A stretch of 64,000 nt of DNA from positions 1,116,001-1,180,000 of the forward strand of contig JARGSG010000197.1 of assembly GCA_030374805.1 (NCBI GenBank). Reading direction: 5' to 3'. This stretch comes from Gracilaria gracilis. Its lineage: Eukaryota > Rhodophyta > Florideophyceae > Gracilariales > Gracilariaceae. A model generated the notes under the pieces. The model was not told where the DNA came from. It saw only the letters and a list, made by a program, of their open reading frames with translations, and did no database searches. The stretch's first letter is position 1. Each line of letters starts with the position of its first letter. The translations under genes and the position numbers were made by a program. Of this stretch, positions 21,140-32,438 are shown piece after piece.

Positions 21140-24019
21140 TCAGTTCGCACTTTCCTCTTCCAAATCTTCCATGTCTTCGTCATCCACAATAGCATTGATA
21201 GACTCAGCTTCATCTGCATTGGATACGCCGAAAACCACTACTCCAGCGACGGTATCTTTCTGACCCAGTCGTTGAATCCTTACGCCGAAGGTTCGCCTTC
21301 CCTGAACAGGAACTTTTGATACACGAGTTCGAACCATGTTCCCTTCACTTGTGATAAGCATGACGGAGTCATCACGGCGACAAAAATTCAAGGCAACTAG
21401 TTCGTCTTCATTTCGCTTTTCCTTTCCTTTCCCTCGCAATTTGGTGCCAATAACACCCATACCCGCGCGCCGCCTCTTACTAAAATCTGACGCACGGATT
21501 CGCTTTCCAAAACCTTTCCGCGTTACAGCAAGCAAATACCTTGTGTCATCGTCAACGACTCCCGATTCGTCATCCTCAGTGTCATCTATAACTTCGTCGT
21601 ACTCATCTTCAACATCTGTAGCGTCTTCTCCATCAGCATAATCATCACTCTCGTTCCATGGAACGATGTCCATACCAGCAATTTCGTCACCCTTTGCAAG
21701 CCTCATACTGCGCACACCCCGACTTAAACGCCCGCTCGCTCGAAGGTTGGTCTTATCTGTTGAGAACCTCAGCATCCTGCCATTCCTCGATGCAACAACC
21801 ACGCTATCTTTTCCGCCGCAGCGGTTAACCCACAACAATTCATCACCCTCACCCACAAACATGACACGCTTTCCTCTTGCATTTACTGACAAGAACTGCG
21901 CAACGCGGGTCTTTTTGATGAACCCGTTCTTCGAAAGCAGCACAAGAAACTCATTCTCCTGGTTCACCGGAAGTACAGCGGCCATTTTCTCACCAGAAGG
22001 GACTCCAGGCAAGAGTTGAAAGATCGGCACACCTCTGGATGATAGTGAGGTAGCTGGTACCTGATGGGCTTCTAGACTGTATACAATGCCATTGTTAGAT
22101 ATTACAATCAAATAATCATGCGCCATGCATGAGAAAAGATGTAGTATCTCGTCGTCTTTGCGCAACCTACCTACTCCACGTTTTCCCCTGGTCCCTCTGT
22201 TCTGACTTTCAAACGCAGAAGCGGGCATTCTCTTGATATAACCCTGCTCGGTAACAGTAATAACACTGCGATCGTTTGTTGTAAGCGACCTCTCATCAAT
22301 ATCCGCAGCATCTAAACTACTTCCACGCAGGATAATAGATCTTCTCTTACCGCCGAACATCTCCGCGCTTTTCCCTAGGTCCTCCAAGATGATAGAGTCC
22401 ACTCGGGTTGGGCTACCAAGAACTTCCCGCATTTCGGTAATTGAAGAGTTCAAGGATTTCTCTTCAGTCTGAAGATTCTGGTACTCAAGCGAGGTCAAGC
22501 GCCGAAGCTGCATTTCCAGCACGGAACTCGCCTGCTTTGCGCTCAAGTTGTACTGTTCGATCAATCGGTATCGGGCCATGGTAGAGTCCTTTGACGACCT
22601 TATTGTACTAATGACATCTTCAATATTCTTCTGTATAACAAGGAATCCTTCCACAACGTGCAGTCGATCCTCCGCCTTCTTGAGATCAAAGGCTGTTTTT
22701 CGTCTGACCGTCTCGCGTCGGAAGTCCAAGAACTTCGTAAGACAGTCTCGTAAACTGAGTTGGATAGGGAAGCGACCATTGTCCATGGCCATCAAATTCC
22801 CCGCAAAGGAGCTTTGCAACTGTGTCTTTTTGTACAGGTTATTAAGCACGATCGGCGCCCTCGCATCTCGTTTAAGTTCGACGACAATTCTGGTACCATT
22901 TCGATCAGATTCATCCCTCAGATCCGCAATGCCTTCAAGCTTCTTCTCATTGACCAAGTCAGCAATCTTGCCCACCAATCTGGCCTTGTTCACTTGATAC
23001 GGCAGCTCAGTGATCACAATGGCATCTCTCTGCTTCCTCTTGTTCTGCGCGCCCAAGACCTCAGTATGCGCGCAAGCTCGAACCACAACTCGTCCGCGAC
23101 CAGTTCGATACATCTCTCGCGCGCCTTCCGTACCCAGAATCTGTCCGCCCGTAGGAAAATCAGGCGCTGGTATCAGTTCGAACAACTGCTCGTCGGATAT
23201 ATCAGGATCTCGTATGAGTGCAGTCAGAGCACCTATAATTTCGCCGAGATTGTGTGGTGGGATATTGGTTGCCATGCCGACGGCAATACCAGAGCCTCCG
23301 TTAACCAAAAGGTTGGGAACTTTTACTGGAAGAACCAGGGGCTCATGCTCTGAGCCGTCAAAATTGGGCTTGAATGAAACGGTGTCGCAGTCAATGTCGG
23401 AAAGAAAGGTTTCTGTGGCGAGACGAGAGAGTTTACATTCGGTATATCGCATAGCCGCAGGAGGATCTCCGTCAGTGGAACCGAAATTTCCGTGGCCGTC
23501 TATGATAGGAATTGACATGGAGAAAGATTGAGCCATCCGAACAAGCGCGTCGTAAACAGCAGTGTCGCCATGAGGATGATACTTTCCAAGAACTTCTCCA
23601 ACCACACGCGCACATTTGCGAAACTGGCCGTTCGGAGTTAAGCCAAGCGCATGCATGGCATACAAGATTCGACGATGCACAGGTTTGAGCCCGTCGCGCA
23701 CGTCTGGCATAGCGCGACCCAGAATGACGGACATGGCATAGCCCATGTACGAGCGTTCCATCTCAATTCGCAAATCGGTGTTGGTAATGTTCAAGCCCGC
23801 GTTCTCACTGCCGGACGCCACGTTATCCGCGTTCATACTGAGCGGCGCCATTCGTCTGCGCGCGGCGTAGCAGCGCGACAGCGCGTGTGACCTCGTCCAT
23901 CGACCGATGAACTGGGAGCGCAGGGCGGGCTGAAGCGAGTGCGGCGTACACGCGGAGATAAAGACGGCGGCTGTTGGACGCAACATTCTGGGGGATGGGC
24001 GGGGGAGTTCGGAGGACAT
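21140..24019 (-). CDS. gyrA: DNA gyrase subunit A, nuclear-encoded, organelle-targeted
   Basis: This 959-residue type IIA topoisomerase subunit cuts and rejoins DNA to introduce negative supercoils together with GyrB. The first ~75 residues are Ser/Arg/Ala-rich and lack acidic residues at the start, as expected of a plastid or mitochondrial transit peptide. The conserved fold begins at about [19 protein letters not shown]. The quinolone-region block [17 protein letters not shown] (residues 148-164) is intact, and the catalytic Tyr192 with Arg191 is in AAMRYTECK. The GyrA box of the C-terminal pinwheel appears as [10 protein letters not shown], which supports gyrase rather than topoisomerase IV. 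One C-terminal blade has an acidic insert of about 35 residues (from [12 protein letters not shown]). The tail is acidic. A bacterial (cyanobacterial) origin by organelle-to-nucleus transfer is expected from the family. I chose the first Met because upstream sequence has stops. Confidence 0.97.
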   Translation of the reverse strand: MSSELPRPSPRMLRPTAAVFISACTPHSLQPALRSQFIGRWTRSHALSRCYAARRRMAPLSMNADNVASGSENAGLNITNTDLRIEMERSYMGYAMSVILGRAMPDVRDGLKPVHRRILYAMHALGLTPNGQFRKCARVVGEVLGKYHPHGDTAVYDALVRMAQSFSMSIPIIDGHGNFGSTDGDPPAAMRYTECKLSRLATETFLSDIDCDTVSFKPNFDGSEHEPLVLPVKVPNLLVNGGSGIAVGMATNIPPHNLGEIIGALTALIRDPDISDEQLFELIPAPDFPTGGQILGTEGAREMYRTGRGRVVVRACAHTEVLGAQNKRKQRDAIVITELPYQVNKARLVGKIADLVNEKKLEGIADLRDESDRNGTRIVVELKRDARAPIVLNNLYKKTQLQSSFAGNLMAMDNGRFPIQLSLRDCLTKFLDFRRETVRRKTAFDLKKAEDRLHVVEGFLVIQKNIEDVISTIRSSKDSTMARYRLIEQYNLSAKQASSVLEMQLRRLTSLEYQNLQTEEKSLNSSITEMREVLGSPTRVDSIILEDLGKSAEMFGGKRRSIILRGSSLDAADIDERSLTTNDRSVITVTEQGYIKRMPASAFESQNRGTRGKRGVGRLRKDDEILHLFSCMAHDYLIVISNNGIVYSLEAHQVPATSLSSRGVPIFQLLPGVPSGEKMAAVLPVNQENEFLVLLSKNGFIKKTRVAQFLSVNARGKRVMFVGEGDELLWVNRCGGKDSVVVASRNGRMLRFSTDKTNLRASGRLSRGVRSMRLAKGDEIAGMDIVPWNESDDYADGEDATDVEDEYDEVIDDTEDDESGVVDDDTRYLLAVTRKGFGKRIRASDFSKRRRAGMGVIGTKLRGKGKEKRNEDELVALNFCRRDDSVMLITSEGNMVRTRVSKVPVQGRRTFGVRIQRLGQKDTVAGVVVFGVSNADEAESINAIVDDEDMEDLEEESAN

Positions 24020-24581
24020 GGTTCAGCGCGTGGCTGTTGGCATGGCGGGGGGGGGGGGGGGGGGAGGGAGGGACGACGGGCGGTGGAACGGGCGCGATGC
24101 AGTGTTGACGGCTGTGCCCCAAAGCTTGTGCGATGAGATTGCTGGTCGTTGTCGGCGTCGGGACGATCTGAGCGCGGATCAACGTGGCACATCAAATCCC
24201 CGCGTAAAGTGATCCCTTGATACGCATATTCCTTGTGCGAAAACTGAATGCTCACATCACGTATTGTCACCTCATCCAATCTGAATCAAGTCCTCATGGA
24301 ATCGAGCTTGGGCAACACGAAAAGCACCCTCATATCACTTCTTGCTCAGCTGCGAAGGTATTAAAAGAGCTCTTTTGCAGCTGAGCAAGTCGTTAGATAT
24401 CGTTCACCGAGGCTCGCTACAGACAATATCTGATTTTTATTGCTCTTCAAAGCACAAATTGGCCTGCCAATCAATCGAACATATTCGTTCTCACAACATG
24501 GATCCTTCTTTACACTACCAATGCGGAAATGAAAGCAAACCATTATGACCGCACTCCCCATCAAGGCCGCTCTTCCACTCA
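24020..24581. other. gyrA promoter region and 3' flank of six-Cys gene A
   Basis: No gene. The part next to 24019 should hold the gyrA promoter and leader and includes an 18-base G run. The far part is the 3' flank of six-Cys gene A, which ends at 24582. Confidence 0.55.
24047..24064 (+). repeat. Homopolymer of 18 G
   Basis: Eighteen consecutive G lie about 30-45 bp upstream of the gyrA start codon, read as C on the coding strand, and are followed by further G-rich sequence (AGGGAGGGA). The run can form a G-quadruplex and is a likely site of length variation. Confidence 0.9.
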
Positions 24582-25229
24582 TCACGCCAATGCTTGAGCG
24601 TCCGGCTCGTCTGCGAACAAGCAAGTCGTCTCTGAGGATCCGAGGAAAACCAGGACACGAAGGATAAGAGGATCAGTAGTACCCATTGCAAGCGCTCCAA
24701 TAAACGCTCGAGCAAATTGTTCACCCATTCCGTCGTCGAATTCCTGAAGAACTGTCGTCTTCAAGAAAGGGACCTCAATCCCAGATGTTGTTATCTCTTC
24801 CACCTCACTTGGTATAATTGCAGCTGACAGTAGTACCTCTTGTCCCATGATCACATACGCAACACATTTTTCTTCAATACAGATTAACGGAAGCCCGGAT
24901 AACGCCATATTCACTAGAGGTTCATCCTCAATGAAGGATATTAAAGCAGTATCGCCGCAAACAGTTTCAAATGTCTCTAGTGACGTGTTTCCCGCGAAGA
25001 GGCTGATTGTAGTGCCAACTACTGTTGCACATCTGAATACGGTTGCTACTCCGCGAAAAGTAGCATCAAACTTGTCATCCAAAACATCTATGCCGTTCAC
25101 AACCAAGCACGGTTCTTCGGCACCATTCCCATTCTCAGCCTCAGGGGATGCCAGCAGTCTAGCCTGGGCATAGGTGCAGGAAAAGATGACCAGGAGAATA
25201 GAGAACAGAGCCTTTGAGGGAGTGGCCAT
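24582..25229 (-). CDS. Six-Cys secreted family protein A
   Basis: I do not recognise this family. It is one of four paralogues (A-D) in this window. The 215-residue product has a signal peptide (LFSILLVIFSCTYAQA). The mature part has six cysteines at positions shared by all four: EEPCLVV, VFRCAT, ETVCGD, LICIEEKC (a pair) and ETTCLF near the end. The shared core reads QEVLLSAAII..EVEEI....VPFLKT. It is predicted globular, with alternating short hydrophobic strands, about 22 kDa, secreted. The family pattern suggests three disulfides. No enzyme motif is visible. A possible minus-strand TATA (GGTATAAGAG) lies about 120 bp upstream. This copy is the most diverged from C and D and lacks their extra C-terminal cysteines. 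Confidence 0.85.
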   Translation of the reverse strand: MATPSKALFSILLVIFSCTYAQARLLASPEAENGNGAEEPCLVVNGIDVLDDKFDATFRGVATVFRCATVVGTTISLFAGNTSLETFETVCGDTALISFIEDEPLVNMALSGLPLICIEEKCVAYVIMGQEVLLSAAIIPSEVEEITTSGIEVPFLKTTVLQEFDDGMGEQFARAFIGALAMGTTDPLILRVLVFLGSSETTCLFADEPDAQALA

Positions 25230-27273
25230 TTTGAATATTTCGTTTCGAAGGGATAACCACTGTTGTCCTTAGACGTAGAAGTTTTTGCTTGAAAGACAAG
25301 TGCCTTGTCCGTTGGTTGCGATGGGGTTTTGCACTTGTTCATGTCTCTTATACCATTTGGTTTCGATGGCGATAGTATCAAGAGTGAGAAGCTGTGTGCC
25401 ACCAAGTCTGACAGTGCTGTTATCTGCAACAGACGTATTTGAGAACGTGCAGGTATTCATGTCATACTTTCGACAAGGAGCTCTTGAATTGGGATTCAAT
25501 GTCGGAGTCTAAATGGCACAGAACAAACTTTGAGAACGAAATGGTACTTGGAAGGCAGCGAAATGGTGATGCACTCAACGGATATGTTTAACTCTGGTGG
25601 AGAAAACATACCTCTCAAATGTACATGGGAACACTAAGTGTATGTTCATGAGCGATAAGCATGGAAGAATTATGTATATGACAAGATATCATGCGGTTTG
25701 TGAAGTTCACGATTAAACGAATATTGTTATTGTTACCGTAATCAGTGCACCGCTACCTTGTCACCTTTTTACGATGTATGGGCTTTGCGGAGAATCTCGT
25801 GCGATCGCAGGGCATCGAGACAACCAAATCTAGCCCTGAGTCAGCCCCCAATCGATATCAGCACCCAAGCAACACCATAATAAGGGAACACATCGTGTAT
25901 GATCTAACTCTTTGTCTCTGCACGAAATTATACATCCTCTTTCGCCGCCTGCACATCAGCTCTGCATTCGATTGTGGATATCGTATAATGTATGGGCACC
26001 AGTTTGCTGTCATCTGCATTCCAGAGAGATAACCATACCCAAGAGTTCGGCGCCTTCCTGATATTTTCGGTTGTCGGCAGGCATGAACTGTTTCGGCCGA
26101 TAGTAAGTTGTTGTTGAAACGGTTACGAATAAGAATAAGTTGTTGATGCCATCATGAACTAAGGTCAAATCTTTATCACAGCCGAGGATAATTTCACGTA
26201 ACTTTAGGGGTATCTGTTATCAATAATATACCAGTTGCCGTCGTCAACAGAATCTGCTAGGGGGAGCGACAACATAATTGGTTAAGGTTGGCAACGAAGC
26301 ATGGCGTCATCCCGGATATGGGTGGTACAACAGCTGCTGTGACGCGCAGAAATTGCGCGACACGTGAAAAGAGGTCGAGGACACTTGTCCACTGTGCGGG
26401 ACAAATCCCTGTTAAAGCATTGCTGCCACGAGCAACTTTCTTGCCTTAAGAGTAATCGCCAGAAAACTGAAATTTGCTGCGGCTTATGTGAAGCGAAAAC
26501 CCAGTAGAAATGATTACAAAATTGGCCCACGTAGTTTACGTTATCCGGTCCACGTGACGTGGGTTGAAATTCAACCGTTGAACGCATGTTTCTATCGTTA
26601 CGAAGGCTCCCCATGCACCCTTCTGTAGATACTATGAAAGGATGCGATGAAGAACAAACATGATGAGGGTTTTAAAAGATTCTCCGTCAGGTTTCGTTCG
26701 TTCGAGTTTAGGGAGAAACAAAGTTGCAATGACAAAACCGCTTTCGGACGCAGCGTTCATGGGATTGTTGAGAGTGACTCATTGCAAGTTGCCGCACATA
26801 TGCGAGCGCAATAACTCTATGTTTTATTTGGCCCTCTCATCAGAAATTGTGTGTTGTAGACTGTCGCAATACATCAGCATTGCAATTGAAGTAGATAGGT
26901 CCGATACACTTTGGTCAAGGCACATGCCAAGCAGCAAGGTTACATAGCGTTCAGTGCAGCGTAATGGTCCAAAGCGATTCAGCGATATGCCGGATGGCAC
27001 ACACGAAGCCGTCATTGGTCCCTCGAACTTCAACATTGTCTCCAACACTTACTGGGGTAAGGTCACCGGTACGACCGGCTGCGAATCCATCCTGCTGCCG
27101 GACAAACCATCATCAACCTTTTGGAATCTTCTTTGAGATCCCGTAGGACCCCTCGGTCGTGACGAATCCATCATAGAATGACGTTATAAAAGCCTTTCTT
27201 TGCAATGAAATAATTCTGAGGCACAGAGGGCACTTCTGAAGAGAACCTGTAGCTGCTGTCAGCTGTAGCTGGC
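25230..27273. other. Gene-free stretch
   Basis: No gene supported. Frames are at most about 110 codons, with no domain or signal peptide and with overlap on both strands. The first 200 bp should contain the promoter of six-Cys gene A. Confidence 0.55.
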
Positions 27274-27470
27274 GGTCACAGAGGGTCACGATAACACCTC
27301 TCCGGCGGTGTGGCTCCGGGTCACCACACCGTGAGCGGCCATAGCTCAATCGGTAACCGCCTTCGTGTGCTTTTGGTGTGGGCCCGGGGTTCGTGGTTCG
27401 AACCCCGGCTCTGCCGCTCTTCCGGGACCCCAGTTCACTACAGAACCAAACCTCCGTTCTCTCTGTGACC
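27274..27470 (+). repeat. tRNA-derived (SINE-like) element with Pol III A and B boxes
   Basis: A perfect RNA polymerase III A box (TAGCTCAATCGG, 27342-27353) and a perfect B box (GGTTCGAACCC, 27395-27405) lie 42 bp apart, as in tRNA genes. The sequence does not fold as a proper tRNA: the T stem and the acceptor ends at the expected distances do not pair. A 10-bp perfect hairpin (CCGGGGTTCG / CGAACCCCGG, 27384-27408) overlaps the B box, and another 7-bp hairpin (GGTGTGG / CCACACC) lies just upstream near 27307-27330. The whole is bounded by a perfect 10-bp inverted repeat, GGTCACAGAG (27274-27283) and CTCTGTGACC (27461-27470). It could be a SINE, a tRNA pseudogene or a small non-coding RNA gene. 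Confidence 0.6.
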
Positions 27471-28225
27471 CCCTTAATGGCAATAAAAGTTAGAAAAACT
27501 CTTTTATTGCAACAATTTGTAAGAGCTCCTCCTTCCATCAAGTCGCATATTGTGGAGCCTCCTTGCCATTCAGCCAATGGTACGAGCGAAGGACATCAGT
27601 AATTCATGCGAACATTAACCTAGCTAATTACTTTCTGTGGGTCGCTTCTGTTGAAGAAACGTACCCCACGAGCATGGTCAACTGTTGACGAAAACATGGT
27701 TACATGTCTGGATATCCTACGCATCAGAAAACAGCACCATCAATGTATTAACGTCTACTACCCTACTTTCAACGTATTTCTACCAGAATTGATATGCAAA
27801 CCAAGGAAAAAACAGTGTTTGAACTCTTGTGATGACAATGCCACACTTTTGATCAAGTCCAGCACAGCGCCATGTGCGAACATCATCCACAATTCATATT
27901 CCACATCCAATGCATCCTTTTTTGAACGGATGCATTGAATATATAATATGAGTTGTTAAAACAATCGTCGTGTCTGAATTCAATTTATGTCTCCGTTTTT
28001 CCTTGAAAGTCATATATCTACAGTATACTCGACTCGTACGAAAAACCAAAAGCCTAAATGCAGGGATTGGGGGGGTGACGGCTTGCAGAATTGGAGAAGT
28101 AGGACGGAGACAAACGAAATTCACCGTTAACACATCAGATGAGTTTAATTTTGCGGGGCGTCACCCTTCAATCTTAGAAATTCTGAGTCAGAATCTCCCA
28201 TAATAATATTATTGAGATTATTTAA
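27471..28225. other. Gene-free stretch
   Basis: No gene supported. The sequence is AT-richer than the gene clusters and contains only short frames. Confidence 0.5.
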
Positions 28226-28278
28226 GTACTTACAGAAACAGGGGCATATTTATATTATGCCCCTGGTTCTGTAAGTAC
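28226..28278. repeat. Palindrome, 23-bp arms, at the pogo-like insertion site
   Basis: Arms 28226-28248 and 28256-28278 are reverse complements with one mismatch around a 7-base AT spacer. The TA at which the pogo-like element is inserted lies in the last bases of the right arm. The base after the right TA copy, beyond the transposon, would also complete the arm, so the dyad was probably there before the insertion. It may be a small inverted-repeat element or a transcript hairpin. Confidence 0.75.
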
Positions 28279-30341
28279 AGGTGACAACTGCAATTAGTGT
28301 GGCCCACACTAATTTTGTAACTCGTATTCTGACTTCTGTCACGGAAATTAGTGTGGGCCACACTATATACGCAACCACACTAATTTGGTTATACTTTAAT
28401 TAGTGTGGGCCACAGTAATTTGAACTCACGCAAATAGTGTGGGCTCCAGAACCACAGATCAGGAGCTTCCACCCACCGCTTCTCCCTCGAAGTTCTCACG
28501 ATACTTCGACACAATCTGCTGTAGCTCAGGGAACAACTGCCTCTCCTCCCACTGCCCATTTAAATTCAGAGCCATACCACATCGAATCATGGCTTTGCGG
28601 GCGTAGGTGACACCATCACTATCACGCTGCTCACTTACCCCGCGCACCGAACGCGCAGCAAGCTTAAGAAAATGCCTCTTTCCCGGATTGCTTAGCTTTC
28701 CCGACGAACGTTGACCATCACACCACATGCGCTTATCGATCATATCCATTTTAAAATCATCCCACTCATCGCGCCAGTACGTTTTCAACTTCTGTATAAC
28801 AAAACTATCTGCAGGTTGCACTAAATGCGTAGCGTTGCATGGAAAAAACCTGATCTCCGTATTGCTTTCTTTCAAAGCTTCCTTCACTTGCTCCGTCACA
28901 TCATGAATATTCACATTGTCAATATACAAAACCCATTTGCGCCCGTTTGGTAAAGGTGTGAACACGCGTTTGTCTCGAAGCCACTCAAGGAATACGCGTC
29001 TATCCATCCACGCCTTTGGCCCGATTCGGTATACAACGCCGGGAACATCATCGGCAAGTCCCTGGATAGGATAGTTCTTATCTACGTTTTTGAATATCAA
29101 CATCCGAATCTCCAGTCGTGCCGAGCAGCCTCTTGAAATCAGAACCATCATCTTCATCCCGTCATCTCCGGAAACCACATCAGCGTATCTAACATTTTTG
29201 TCCCCAATCAATGCCAAGGTTTTGTGATTATCCATGTTTATACAAAAATGCGTTTCGTCGGCGTTAAAGACATCCTGTTCATCCAAACGCCCTGACCTAA
29301 AATCTCGAGCTAGTTGACCGAGATGATACGCAACTTCCCGTTCCATTTGTTCCTGTTTGGAAGAAGAGACCATGGGCTTTCCGCATTGAGCTCTGCTCAC
29401 AATATTTGATCGTTGCATAAACGACTGGATCCACCTCGGGGTTATGTGCTTCGCAATGCCCTCACCACTACGGGGATCGACCATGTTGCAATGGTACACA
29501 CCTTCTGTGGCCTTGTTTATGAGTGATACACTCAGCTTACGGAGCAACCTTGCGTTGAATTCCACCCCGGCTTTTCGCATACGTTGGAATTCATCGAGCA
29601 AATCACACTGCAAAGCTGCCACCCACGCTGTTACTTTGCGCCCTCTTCCGCTGTTAGCCTTTACGTCATGTCGCTTCATGCCGTTCTTGGTGTGCTTGAT
29701 AAAGGAAAAATTTTGGTTCTTTGATATGCGATTGTTGCCAACGGCGAGAGTGTGTTTCTGTTTCCAGTAGCGGCTAGCCTTTTGGAGGTTGGCCTTTACA
29801 GTTCCCCTGAAAAACTGTGGGAACTGGGCGACGCTCTTAGAAATTATGTGTTTGGTGCCGTGCTGTGCCGCTTTGTAGATCATTCACTGGGCGATTTTTG
29901 CACGGTGAGACTTCTGAAGCACTGTTTGGGCTGTGCGCTTGGGAGTGGGGTCGGTATCGGTGTGGTTTGACGTCGTTGTGTTCTGGTTTGGGTCTATATT
30001 GTGTGTGGTGATCGTCTGGTCTCGGACAATGGCATTGGTATTGGGCAAAGATTGGGACCGGGCATTCATTCTTTCAAAAGCGCTGACAATCGGGGAAGCA
30101 TTGAGAGACATTTTGAGCCGTCTTGTGATCGAGAATTGGTACGGAAAGTCTGATGGCAGACTTCTTATCAAGCGCTACAATTTCTGTTTCGCGCGAAAAC
30201 TATTTGAATAGAGAAGATGCGATCACAACCCATACTATTTGGGTGAGCTGGTTTGATTACCCCCACCCAAATTAGTGTGGGCCACACCATTTCAGGTTCC
30301 CACACTAATAAAACACCCACACTAATTGCAGGAACCACCTG
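28278..30341 (-). mobile_element. Pogo-like (Tc1/mariner superfamily) DNA transposon, apparently complete
   Basis: The ends are a 25-bp terminal inverted repeat starting CAGGTG and sharing CTGCAATTAGTGTGG (28278-28302 and 30317-30341, 21 of 25 identical). They are flanked by a TA duplication (28276-28277 and 30342-30343), as in pogo and Tigger elements. Inside each end lie several further copies of AATTAGTGTGGGCCACAC or halves of it (for example 28346-28364, around 28373, 28397 and 28431 on the left; around 30270 and 30298 on the right). These are probably transposase-binding sites. The 2064-bp element encodes one uninterrupted transposase on the minus strand. Intact ends, duplication and frame suggest recent or current activity. 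Confidence 0.9.
28459..29883 (-). CDS. Pogo-like transposase (DDE_1 type, DDD triad)
   Basis: This 474-residue transposase cuts and rejoins the element's ends. The N-terminal ~80 residues are basic and probably DNA-binding. A second helical region follows (to about residue 170, with ITPRWIQSFMQRSNI as in CENP-B/pogo-type HTH_Tnp_Tc5 domains). The catalytic domain shows all three acidic residues of the pogo group: Asp209 (FNADETHFCINMD), Asp322 (LYIDNVNIHD) and Asp359 (NATHLVQPADSFVIQKLK). No stop or frameshift interrupts it. The family is related to jerky and Tigger proteins. It lies wholly inside the inverted repeats and reads towards the left end. Confidence 0.92.
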   Translation of the reverse strand: MIYKAAQHGTKHIISKSVAQFPQFFRGTVKANLQKASRYWKQKHTLAVGNNRISKNQNFSFIKHTKNGMKRHDVKANSGRGRKVTAWVAALQCDLLDEFQRMRKAGVEFNARLLRKLSVSLINKATEGVYHCNMVDPRSGEGIAKHITPRWIQSFMQRSNIVSRAQCGKPMVSSSKQEQMEREVAYHLGQLARDFRSGRLDEQDVFNADETHFCINMDNHKTLALIGDKNVRYADVVSGDDGMKMMVLISRGCSARLEIRMLIFKNVDKNYPIQGLADDVPGVVYRIGPKAWMDRRVFLEWLRDKRVFTPLPNGRKWVLYIDNVNIHDVTEQVKEALKESNTEIRFFPCNATHLVQPADSFVIQKLKTYWRDEWDDFKMDMIDKRMWCDGQRSSGKLSNPGKRHFLKLAARSVRGVSEQRDSDGVTYARKAMIRCGMALNLNGQWEERQLFPELQQIVSKYRENFEGEAVGGSS

Positions 30342-32438
30342 TACCACTCCTATCCAACACTATCATAGTATCATAATCATGCGTGGTATGGCTCTCGTCT
30401 TTTTATTGTTCGAAACTGCGGACCTTGTATCTGCACCATGGGGCTGCTTGAGAAGCCTCTCTGTTCCAATGCCATGAGAATACGCCGAGAAAATGCCTCG
30501 GAACGTTGCAGGAGTTCGAAATGTTTGCCTCCTCTTTCCATGAAATACACTCGCATATCTTTGTTGCGAAGACGATAAAGTACACACCGGAGCAAAAACA
30601 AGAATTTTCATCACAACAGGGACGTAGGGGAGGGATCGCTGTGTGGAACGATGTACTGCAAGTACCTCAATACGATTTCCACGTATTCTAAACAAGTGGC
30701 TTTGATTCGTATCTACAGACGAACAAGGGAAATAAATTATTAGACGCACTTTTGCAGATTTCTCTATTCAGTCCTTGGCAACTCGATGCACGCATCTGAT
30801 GAAGGTAGATCTTCACCACATTTCGGTTGAGGCCGTCAGTACAGATTTGATACTTACAGTATGTTAAAAGCAAACCCTGTACCGTGTACATGTAGAGCAT
30901 GTTTAAACCTTCTCTCTTTTCTTCTGTTCACAAACCACCTCGAATTTCCCAATTGGTGAGTCAGGCTTTCAACGCATAGGAAGTCGAGCATGGGGGCAAC
31001 AATTCTCACCGTATCCTTCTTTTGTAACGGCAACGATAGAGATACGTGTATCTAATAGTGTAGTATCTATCGGTCAGCAGCAAGAACAAAGAACAAGGTT
31101 CCACAATAGCCTAAGAATAAGGCAGAGTACTGTACGTGCTGTACGGCAACGCGTTGAAGCAAATACGAACTCGTTTCTGTAGGAATCACGCCTGAACTGC
31201 GATCATCGACTCACAGTAAGGAAAAGCACTGTTGCTGGCAGCGAGCAACGTGAATGGGGAATCTCTTGTTCAAATATCGTTGAGATTGCTATGCAGGTTC
31301 GACTGATGAAAATAAGACATGACCCGTTCCAAACGATAGAATTCTACATAGAATTCTTAACAGCAAGATGACTGTTTCCGATACATAGGTCTTAATATTG
31401 ACATGAAGAAGCCTAGATCTACTGGCTATTTGTTTGATTGAGTGCTCTGGTTCACTTCCTCAAGATAACTAGACGAATATAAGGGCGCCATTCTATTTTA
31501 GTACACGAAGAAACACAAACAAGCAGCCATGTCGCAACACAGCAAACATTAAGTCTGTCGGAGGCGGGTGTGAGGGTGCATTTGCAAGTCAAGATATGGG
31601 ATTGGAAAATATGAGATAGAACTGGACGAGAACGGAAACCAGTCTTGTGTCACGACAACCCCGAGACGCGTTGCTCCCAAATGGCTCACTCTGTTGCCTA
31701 GCACGCAAGAAGTGAAATCAACAATGAGCACCAGAATAACGGGAAAAGTTATAGGCAGTATTATCAGTTGCCATAACATGATAAGTTACTGTTGCCGTAT
31801 TATACGTCGAAATCTTCCTCGCCAATATGTTCTCGTGCCAGAGGCCATATCATGAATGGAATTCTTGCCCGAAGTTGAACTACTATCGACAAGATTAACG
31901 AGGAGCTTCGAGATGTTTGTATTCCATGAATTGCTTTCTATGAGTTTCAAAACCCCAATTGAAGGCTAGGATTTCGAGAGTAGAGTACTAACTAGTGTAG
32001 GTCTACACGGTGTTTTCCCGTTTCATTGCTACTCGTAAACTCGAGAAGCATATATGATATAGTTACTGTGAATTTGTTCCGTCGACGAATTGTCGAATGC
32101 TGTCTTCCCCCATACAAATAAGCCTCACGACTATACTCTACCAATAACTGCTAAATCAGTGCTTAACTTCTTCCACTTAGAAACTGAAATGGGACAACTC
32201 CTCAGTGCTGGTAAAAAAAGAAAGGCAGTTGAACCGTTTGTGAAGGGAATGCAGGCGGCAGCAAAGACACCTTGCTCATATCTGAGTCCAAAGATAGACC
32301 CTCCCTGTTTGGAACACGCGAGTCAGTATAAAAGAACGCCGCCAACATAACGAGAACCACTTCAACGAACATCCTCAAACACAAAGTCAGAACTATCCCA
32401 ACAGCTTTCAAACACACTCAATCTCGCCAACCTCCGTC
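30342..32438. other. Gene-free stretch ending in promoter of six-Cys gene B
   Basis: No gene supported. All frames are short and lack recognisable features. The last ~110 bp hold the TATA promoter of six-Cys gene B. Confidence 0.55.
32327..32334 (+). promoter_or_regulatory. TATA box of six-Cys gene B
   Basis: TATAAAAG lies about 105 bp before the start codon at 32439 and is the best core-promoter match in the region. Genes C and D have comparable boxes 65-80 bp before their starts. Confidence 0.65.

Noticed and set aside
27335-27417. Canonical tRNA gene
   Set aside because: A and B boxes are perfect, but the T stem and the acceptor ends do not pair at tRNA distances, so I call it tRNA-derived only.
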